A stretch of 11,362 bases of DNA from G020351775 sp039588335 (GTDB taxonomy: Bacteria > Gemmatimonadota > Gemmatimonadetes > Gemmatimonadales > GWC2-71-9). The DNA lies in contig JBDGZZ010000219.1 in assembly GCA_039588335.1 (NCBI GenBank), positions 1 to 11,362 on the forward strand. The letters are read 5' to 3'. Positions 6,966 to 11,362 of the stretch are shown piece by piece; positions within the stretch are counted from its first letter, which is position 1, and each line of letters begins with the position of its first letter. The translations under genes and the position numbers were made by a program. The notes beneath the pieces were generated by a model. That model saw only the letters and a program-made list of their open reading frames with translations, made no database searches and was not told the DNA's origin.

Positions 6966-7266
6966 CGCTGCTATCGCCGAGTATCATCAGATGAAAACCA
7001 CACAGCCGGCGGAGGCGTTCGACGAGTCCCTGCTCAACAGCCTTGGGTACAGGCTACTCCGCGGCGACCGAATCCAAGACGCCATCGCCGTCTTCGAACT
7101 CAACGTGGCCGAGTATCCTGACGCGTCGAACCCGTACGACAGCTTGGGTGAGGCGTATCTCGCGGCAGGCGACACCGCGCGCGCGATCGTGAACTACGAG
7201 ACGTCCGTGGAACTCAACCCGGACAATACGAACGGTATTGCGGTGTTGGAGAGGATTAGGGGGTAG
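6841..7266 (+). pseudogene. Detached C-terminal TPR part of the serine hydrolase gene
   Basis: This is the remainder of the gene at 5778, displaced into another frame by the 28-bp duplication. From 6859 it encodes the linker HLAAEWLGYEAYDSPTRAV and then two tetratricopeptide-like helical hairpins, roughly LLNSLGYRLLRGDRIQDAIA and PYDSLGEAYLAAGDTARAIV, ending in VELNPDNTNG. Serine hydrolases of this family with a short C-terminal TPR tail are well known; the tail is thought to mediate protein contacts. The ATG at 6841, inside the second repeat copy, could restart translation to give a 141-residue fragment without a signal peptide, but the GGAGG before it is too close to be a good ribosome site. 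I treat it as part of a broken gene, not as an independent one. Confidence 0.8.
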
Positions 7267-7296
7267 TCGGCGGTGGGCAGGTCCTGCGCCGCAATT

Positions 7297-7310
7297 CGGG
7301 CAAGTGCCCG
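7297..7310. terminator. Weak hairpin between convergent genes
   Basis: CGGGC and GCCCG pair around an AAGT loop in the 45-base gap between the converging serine hydrolase and fibronectin type III genes. The location suits a bidirectional terminator, but the stem is only five base pairs and no T-run follows on either strand, so intrinsic termination is doubtful. Confidence 0.2.
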
Positions 7311-7311
7311 G

Positions 7312-7728
7312 CTACAACACCGCAACCACCACATTACTGTCCGTCCCGCGACCTTCTTTGTTGAAGGCAATCACACGGTAAGCCCACTCCACCCCCCGTT
7401 CTTGGTTGTCCAACTGGATGAATGTGTCTGTAGTGGCGCCCTCGATCCTCCACCCGTCTTTGCCACGCTCGGTACGCTGTACCTCGTAGTACCTGACCCT
7501 GCCCTTCCCGACTTCCTTGGGTGGCGCGGCCCAAGTGAGCTTGATCCAGCCACGACCCTCGTCGTCGATGTCCAGATCAGCCACCTGACCCGGTGGCTGT
7601 AACGGCTTGCCGGGCCGCCGCCGGAACTTGAGGAACTGGGTTGTTCTTCGGTGTCGTCCAGCGAGCAGGCGCTTCAGCCTTGATTGGTTGGACCAGCTTA
7701 GGCGGGCACCGTAGAAAGACTCATTCAA
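7312..7728 (-). CDS. Small fibronectin type III domain protein linked to the molybdenum hydroxylase operon
   Basis: About 138 residues: a basic N-terminal segment (GARLSWSNQSRLKRLLAGRH, 7-26) followed by one fibronectin type III domain, about residues 46-138, recognised by PGQVADLDID, WIKLTWAAPP (61-70), RVRYYEVQRT (77-86) and EWAYRVIAFNKEGRG (114-128) with the usual Trp, Tyr and Tyr core positions. No signal peptide is seen, so it is probably cytoplasmic, unusual for this domain. The frame is open far upstream, but that part lies inside the FAD-subunit gene in another frame and looks random. The TTG at 7728 is preferred: AGGA lies five bases upstream and it is 23 bases after the FAD-subunit stop. 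Position suggests an accessory or structural partner of the enzyme; this is inference. Confidence 0.7.
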   Translation of the reverse strand: MNESFYGARLSWSNQSRLKRLLAGRHRRTTQFLKFRRRPGKPLQPPGQVADLDIDDEGRGWIKLTWAAPPKEVGKGRVRYYEVQRTERGKDGWRIEGATTDTFIQLDNQERGVEWAYRVIAFNKEGRGTDSNVVVAVL

Positions 7729-7751
7729 GCATGTCCTGGATCTTGGACCAA

Positions 7752-8738
7752 CTACCTCCGTTCCCTCAATTCCTTGAGCGCACCACTCACATAGTTCCGC
7801 GTCATCTCCTTGCGCCACGCTAGACCGAAATCGGTGTTGTCCATCGGCTTCGAAGGGCGGAAAGCGGCCTCTGCTGCGGCCGAAATTGCCGTGTCTTCCA
7901 GTTGAGTCCCGACTATGGCCTCCGCCGACTCGACCACCTCCATGGGGTAGCTTGCCACGGCACCTAGTACGACTCGTGCGTCCGCCACCGCGTCGCCATC
8001 CCATTTGACCCACACGGCGACGCCGAGCACCGGAAAGTCGAACGAGCCGCGGCGTCGTAGTTTCCAATACGTCGCGTCCCAACCGTCGGGGGCGGGTAGC
8101 TGTACTTCCTTTAGTAGCTCGTCGGGGCGCTTCGCCAAGTATTCGATGCCGTCGTTCCGGTAGAACTCGCCTGCGGATATCACACGCTTTCCTTCAGGTC
8201 CCACGAGGATTAACTCCGCGCCTAGCGCCACAGCGACCGGTGCCGTGTCGCTCGAATTCACTGCCCAGCACCGCCTGCTCGAGGGCGCCACCCAGCAAAC
8301 GTCACCGTCCTTCTTCATGCAGAAGTCGATTGCCTTCCGCCACTCGTATGACTGGTTGTAATAGTTGCAGCGTGTATCCAAACAGAGATTCCCACCGAAG
8401 GTGCCCATATTGCGCAAAGGTGGAGTGCTCACTAAGCGTGCAGCCTTGGCTAGCGCAGGGTAGTTCCTTTGGATATCCGAGTGTGCAGCTAGATCCGTGA
8501 GTGTTACCATGGAACCGACGACAGCTCCGCGCTCTGCACTCTCCGCTATCGCGTTCAAGCCCTCTATGGAGCCAAGCGAAATCACGACGTCCGGTTCCTG
8601 GTGCTTGCGTTTCATGTTGGGATAGAGATCTGTCCCGCCGGCTACGTACATGCCCGCAACACCAGCTGCGGTCTTTATCGCCAGGGCCTCGCCGATCGTC
8701 TTGGGCTCAACATATCTGAACTGAGGCAAACGAAGCAT
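7752..8738 (-). CDS. FAD-binding subunit of a xanthine dehydrogenase-family enzyme, HcrB-like with a [4Fe-4S] loop
   Basis: A 328-residue medium subunit that should pass electrons between FAD and the iron-sulfur clusters of the neighbouring molybdenum enzyme. FAD-binding motifs are visible: YVAGGTDLYPNMK (31-43) and RNMGTFGGNLCLDTRC (109-124), with the C-terminal CO-dehydrogenase flavoprotein domain from about residue 215 onwards (ATYWKLRRRGSFDFPVLGVA). Unlike common XDH or CoxM subunits, the middle carries Cys124, Cys140, Cys148 and Cys157 (plus Cys119). Their spacing of 16, 8 and 9 equals that which I recall for the additional [4Fe-4S] cluster of 4-hydroxybenzoyl-CoA reductase HcrB (Cys122, 138, 146, 155 in Thauera). 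Length also fits HcrB. The ATG at 8738 shares one base with the stop of the large-subunit gene (TAATG), a sign of translational coupling. The substrate is not proven, so I give no symbol. Confidence 0.9.
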   Translation of the reverse strand: MLRLPQFRYVEPKTIGEALAIKTAAGVAGMYVAGGTDLYPNMKRKHQEPDVVISLGSIEGLNAIAESAERGAVVGSMVTLTDLAAHSDIQRNYPALAKAARLVSTPPLRNMGTFGGNLCLDTRCNYYNQSYEWRKAIDFCMKKDGDVCWVAPSSRRCWAVNSSDTAPVAVALGAELILVGPEGKRVISAGEFYRNDGIEYLAKRPDELLKEVQLPAPDGWDATYWKLRRRGSFDFPVLGVAVWVKWDGDAVADARVVLGAVASYPMEVVESAEAIVGTQLEDTAISAAAEAAFRPSKPMDNTDFGLAWRKEMTRNYVSGALKELRERR

Positions 8739-11176
8739 TAGTGTTGCCGTCCTGGCGCCTTGCCAACCCGCTTCTCAGCCTTGCCATCGCCACCCTCCCA
8801 CGGTGGCTTCACCCTCGTCGGTTCCGGCCAGGGGATTTCCGGAAATCCCGCTGGGCCGTAGCGTCCGGCGCCCCCCTTGGCCTTGTCCTTGATTGCCCTC
8901 AGCACTTTTTCGGGTGTTATCGGCACTTCGTCGACACGCACACCTACGGCGTCGTACACCGCGTTGGCTACGGCGGGTGGTACGGGTAGCAAGGGACCTT
9001 GCCCCACTTCCTTGGCGCCGAACGGTCCGTTCGGGTCAGGGTCCTCAACGATGATCGTCTCGACGTCACACATCTCGAGTGTCGTAGGACTCTTGTACTC
9101 CAACATGCTGGGAATTTTGTGCACCAACCTGCGGTTCTCGCGGTACGCCATGTCTTCCATCAGCGCCTCGCCCAATCCCATGTACACACTGCCCTCGACC
9201 TGGCCCATTACGGTGACGGGGTTGATGCATTTACCCACGTCGTGGGCGATCCAGATCTTGGGAACTGCAACGATTCCGCTCGTGGGGTCCACTTCGACGA
9301 GTGCCACCGCTGCACTGTAGGAGTACGCCGGTGACGGGCCTACGCCCGCACCACGGTATCTACCTGCGCTAGGTGGTGGTTTGTACGAACCGACGGTGCC
9401 CACTATACCCTGCGCTGCCTCTGCTACCTGTACTGCCTCGGCAAACGTCATCCGATTCTCAGGATGTTCGACATCGAACACGAACCCGTCGGCGAAGCCC
9501 ACTCGTGTGGTAGGCACTCTTAACGATTTAGCTGCGTGTTTCGTGAGAATCTTCCGGGCCCGTTCCGCAGCTTCAAGCGCCGCGTTGCCGCTCATGAGCG
9601 TGACGCGACTCGAGTAGCTCCCGAGGTCCACAGGAGTGAGATCGGTGTCGGCCGTGACTATCTGTAGGTCCATCGGGTCGAGACCGAGCACTTCGGCGAC
9701 TATATATGCGAGGACCGAGTCTGATCCTTGGCCGATATCGGTGGACCCGCAAAAGACCGTTACGCCGCCGCTTCGGTCCAACTTGAGTTGCACGCCGGAC
9801 TGCGACATGTCATTCCAGTAGATCGGCAGCCCGGCCCCGCTGATATAGCTCGAACAGGCGATGCCGACGCCGCTCCCGTGCGGTAGCTTTCCGCGCTTCT
9901 CTCCCCAACCCGATGCCGCCGTCACCTTTTGAATGCATGAGCCCAGGCCCATGGTGCCCACTCGCAGATAGTTCGACGTTAGCGAGTTGGGTGGAACCAG
10001 ATGTTTGAGCCTGAGTTCGGCAGGGTCTATGCCCAGGTCTTCAGCGACTTTGTCGAGATGTACTTCCAACGCGTAGCGCGGTTGCGGTGTGCCGTGCCCC
10101 CGCTTCGGTCCACATGGCGCCTTGTTGGTGAAAGCCCGCGCACCCTGAAACTTGTAGCGGTCTACTTGGTAGGTGACAGTCTGTAAGGCACCGGTGTAGT
10201 AGGTGCTCGCCACTCCGTACGAACCGTACCCACCCCCGTCCAACAGCGTTTTGAAGTGAAGGGCATTGATGCTACCGTCCTTCGCCACCCCGCTCTTCAC
10301 CCACATGAGGGTGGGGTGCCGCCCGCGATGACAGTAAAAGACCTCTTCTCTGGTGAGCACGATCTTGACCGGGCGCCCGGTCTTCATTGCTAGTTTGGCG
10401 ACGGCTATCTCGTGATTGAACGGGTCGCTCTTGCCTCCAAATCCGCCACCGTTCGGACAAGCGATCACGCGTATGCGGTATGCGGGAAGCTCTAGAACTT
10501 TGGCAAGTGCCCGGTGCACGTAGTGTGGCGTCTGCGTCGAACTCCACAGAGTGACCTTGCCGTCGGCTGAGCAGTCGGCGAGAGCCGCGTGCTGCTCCAT
10601 AGCGAGATGCGTGTTGCCCCCGTAGAACAGGACATCCTCACGCACGTGTTCGGCATTCTCGAATCCTTCGGTAACGTCACCGAACTCCAGGTCAACCAGT
10701 TTGTGCAGGTTCCCATCGTCACCATAGTCATGAACCAATGGCTCCGATGTTGCGATGGCGTCTTCAGGTGATGCAATCGGTGTAAGCGGTTCGTATTCGA
10801 TGTCGATCAGGTCGAGCGCCTCCGTTGCTACCTCTTCGGACAACGCTGCTACCGCTGCCACTGGATCCCCAACGAAACGCACGATGTCCGGCGCGAGGGT
10901 GTGCTCGTCCTGGCTCACGGGAAGGATGCCGAATGGAATGGGGAGTTCCTTGCCTGTGATCACTGCCTTGATGCCGTCCAGAGCTTCGGCCCTCGTCGTG
11001 TCGATTCGTAGGATCTTCGCGTGAGCGTGCGGGCTCCGTAGCAGTTTTGCATGCAGCATGCGAGGCAAAACTAGATCGTCCGCAAACCGAGTTCGCCCGG
11101 TGACTTTGTCGCCAGCGTCCACCTTCCGCTGTGCGTGGCCGACTACTCTGAGGTCGCGTTCCTCAGCGTTTGCCAT
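8738..11176 (-). CDS. Molybdopterin-binding large subunit of a xanthine dehydrogenase-family enzyme, HcrA-like
   Basis: Catalytic subunit of 812 residues holding the molybdenum cofactor in the cytoplasm. The N-terminal a/b-hammerhead domain (VGHAQRKVDAGDKVTGRTRF, 12-31) is followed by cofactor motifs: GGGFGGK (243-249), CGPKRGHG (355-362), IGQGS (481-485), and the C-terminal GAKEVGQGP (720-728). The CGPxRGHG form and Tyr326 in STYYTG resemble 4-hydroxybenzoyl-CoA reductase HcrA more than xanthine dehydrogenase. The glutamate expected in the last motif (GxGE) is Gln726, codon CAA at 8999-9001, one base from GAA. A proline-rich tail of about 45 residues (FPEIPWPEPTRVKPPWEG) extends past the usual end. 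The start is the ATG at 11176, overlapping the [2Fe-2S] gene by 14 bases; the GTG at 11212 is possible but less likely, since the family normally starts close to the hammerhead. Confidence 0.92.
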   Translation of the reverse strand: MANAEERDLRVVGHAQRKVDAGDKVTGRTRFADDLVLPRMLHAKLLRSPHAHAKILRIDTTRAEALDGIKAVITGKELPIPFGILPVSQDEHTLAPDIVRFVGDPVAAVAALSEEVATEALDLIDIEYEPLTPIASPEDAIATSEPLVHDYGDDGNLHKLVDLEFGDVTEGFENAEHVREDVLFYGGNTHLAMEQHAALADCSADGKVTLWSSTQTPHYVHRALAKVLELPAYRIRVIACPNGGGFGGKSDPFNHEIAVAKLAMKTGRPVKIVLTREEVFYCHRGRHPTLMWVKSGVAKDGSINALHFKTLLDGGGYGSYGVASTYYTGALQTVTYQVDRYKFQGARAFTNKAPCGPKRGHGTPQPRYALEVHLDKVAEDLGIDPAELRLKHLVPPNSLTSNYLRVGTMGLGSCIQKVTAASGWGEKRGKLPHGSGVGIACSSYISGAGLPIYWNDMSQSGVQLKLDRSGGVTVFCGSTDIGQGSDSVLAYIVAEVLGLDPMDLQIVTADTDLTPVDLGSYSSRVTLMSGNAALEAAERARKILTKHAAKSLRVPTTRVGFADGFVFDVEHPENRMTFAEAVQVAEAAQGIVGTVGSYKPPPSAGRYRGAGVGPSPAYSYSAAVALVEVDPTSGIVAVPKIWIAHDVGKCINPVTVMGQVEGSVYMGLGEALMEDMAYRENRRLVHKIPSMLEYKSPTTLEMCDVETIIVEDPDPNGPFGAKEVGQGPLLPVPPAVANAVYDAVGVRVDEVPITPEKVLRAIKDKAKGGAGRYGPAGFPEIPWPEPTRVKPPWEGGDGKAEKRVGKAPGRQH

Positions 11177-11362
11177 ACAGAGACTCGTTAGTCGGGCGAG
11201 CTTCTTCGCCACGCATTCTCGTTGCGGCGAGTTCCACTGCTTCGTAGATCTTTATGTATCCAGTGCAGCGGCACAGGTTACCGGCAAGTGCTTCTTTGAT
11301 GTCGTCTCGCGTTGGGGCGGTGTCCTCGTCGAGCAGAGACTGAGCCGTAAGCAAGAAGCTGG
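11163..11362 (-). CDS. [2Fe-2S] small subunit of the molybdenum hydroxylase (C-terminal part, cut by right edge)
   Basis: The last 65 or so residues of the small iron-sulfur subunit that relays electrons from the molybdenum site to FAD. The visible part is the C-terminal four-helix domain: FLLTAQSLLDED, DDIKEALAGNLCRCTGYIKI and the helix YEAVELAATRM. The CxC pair in LCRCTGY provides two of the four cysteine ligands of the cluster closest to the molybdenum cofactor; the other pair (CGFC) and the plant-type ferredoxin domain lie beyond position 11362. The frame is open through the window edge, so apparent starts inside it are internal codons. Its stop lies 14 bases inside the start of the large-subunit gene, so the genes are co-transcribed and probably translationally coupled. 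Confidence 0.9.
   Translation of the reverse strand, partial: SFLLTAQSLLDEDTAPTRDDIKEALAGNLCRCTGYIKIYEAVELAATRMRGEEARPTNESLYGKR

Noticed and set aside
7729..8082. N-terminal extension of the fibronectin type III frame
   Set aside because: It lies within the FAD-subunit gene on the same strand in another frame and is arginine/glycine-rich noise; a TTG start at 7728 with AGGA is more credible.
11177..11212. GTG start giving the large molybdenum subunit 12 more residues
   Set aside because: It would overlap the [2Fe-2S] gene by 50 bases and adds a tail not usual for the family; the ATG at 11176 is more plausible, though not proven.

Overview
The window is a densely coded, moderately GC-rich bacterial segment with no rRNA, tRNA, CRISPR array, insertion sequence or phage gene that I can see. 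Secreted six-bladed beta-propeller lipoproteins, a class C-like serine hydrolase with a C-terminal TPR tail, a Tat-type lipoprotein esterase and a molybdenum hydroxylase operon suggest a Gram-negative-type environmental bacterium, perhaps Gemmatimonadota-like. That placement is an inference from gene content and is weak.

Layout. (1) Positions 1-2346, minus strand: a tightly spaced run in the order gamma-glutamylcyclotransferase-like protein, ABM-fold monooxygenase-like protein, SAM-dependent methyltransferase, small two-helix membrane protein and family 2 glycosyltransferase (cut by the left edge). (2) 2347-2572: divergent intergenic region. (3) 2573-3466, plus strand: Tat/lipoprotein alpha/beta-hydrolase esterase. 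(4) 3494-5583, minus strand: a beta-propeller lipoprotein whose stop overlaps the start of an aldo/keto reductase-fold protein that lacks the usual catalytic residues. (5) 5584-5777: second divergent region, with a short palindrome. (6) 5778-7266, plus strand: one serine hydrolase-TPR gene split into two frames by a perfect 28-bp tandem duplication. (7) 7312-11362, minus strand: a four-gene xanthine dehydrogenase-family operon in the order [2Fe-2S] subunit (cut by the right edge), molybdopterin subunit, FAD subunit and a small fibronectin type III protein.

The most interesting part is the molybdenum enzyme. Its FAD subunit carries four cysteines with the same spacing (16, 8, 9) as the extra [4Fe-4S] loop I recall for 4-hydroxybenzoyl-CoA reductase HcrB. 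Its large subunit keeps an HcrA-like layout, but the usual catalytic glutamate of the GxGE motif reads as glutamine (Gln726). A fibronectin type III protein sits directly behind it in the same transcription unit. Together these suggest an HcrABC-like enzyme of altered or unknown chemistry. The second notable item is the 28-bp duplication: removing one copy restores an uninterrupted 486-residue protein, so it is either a recent inactivating mutation, a slipped-strand switch or an assembly error.
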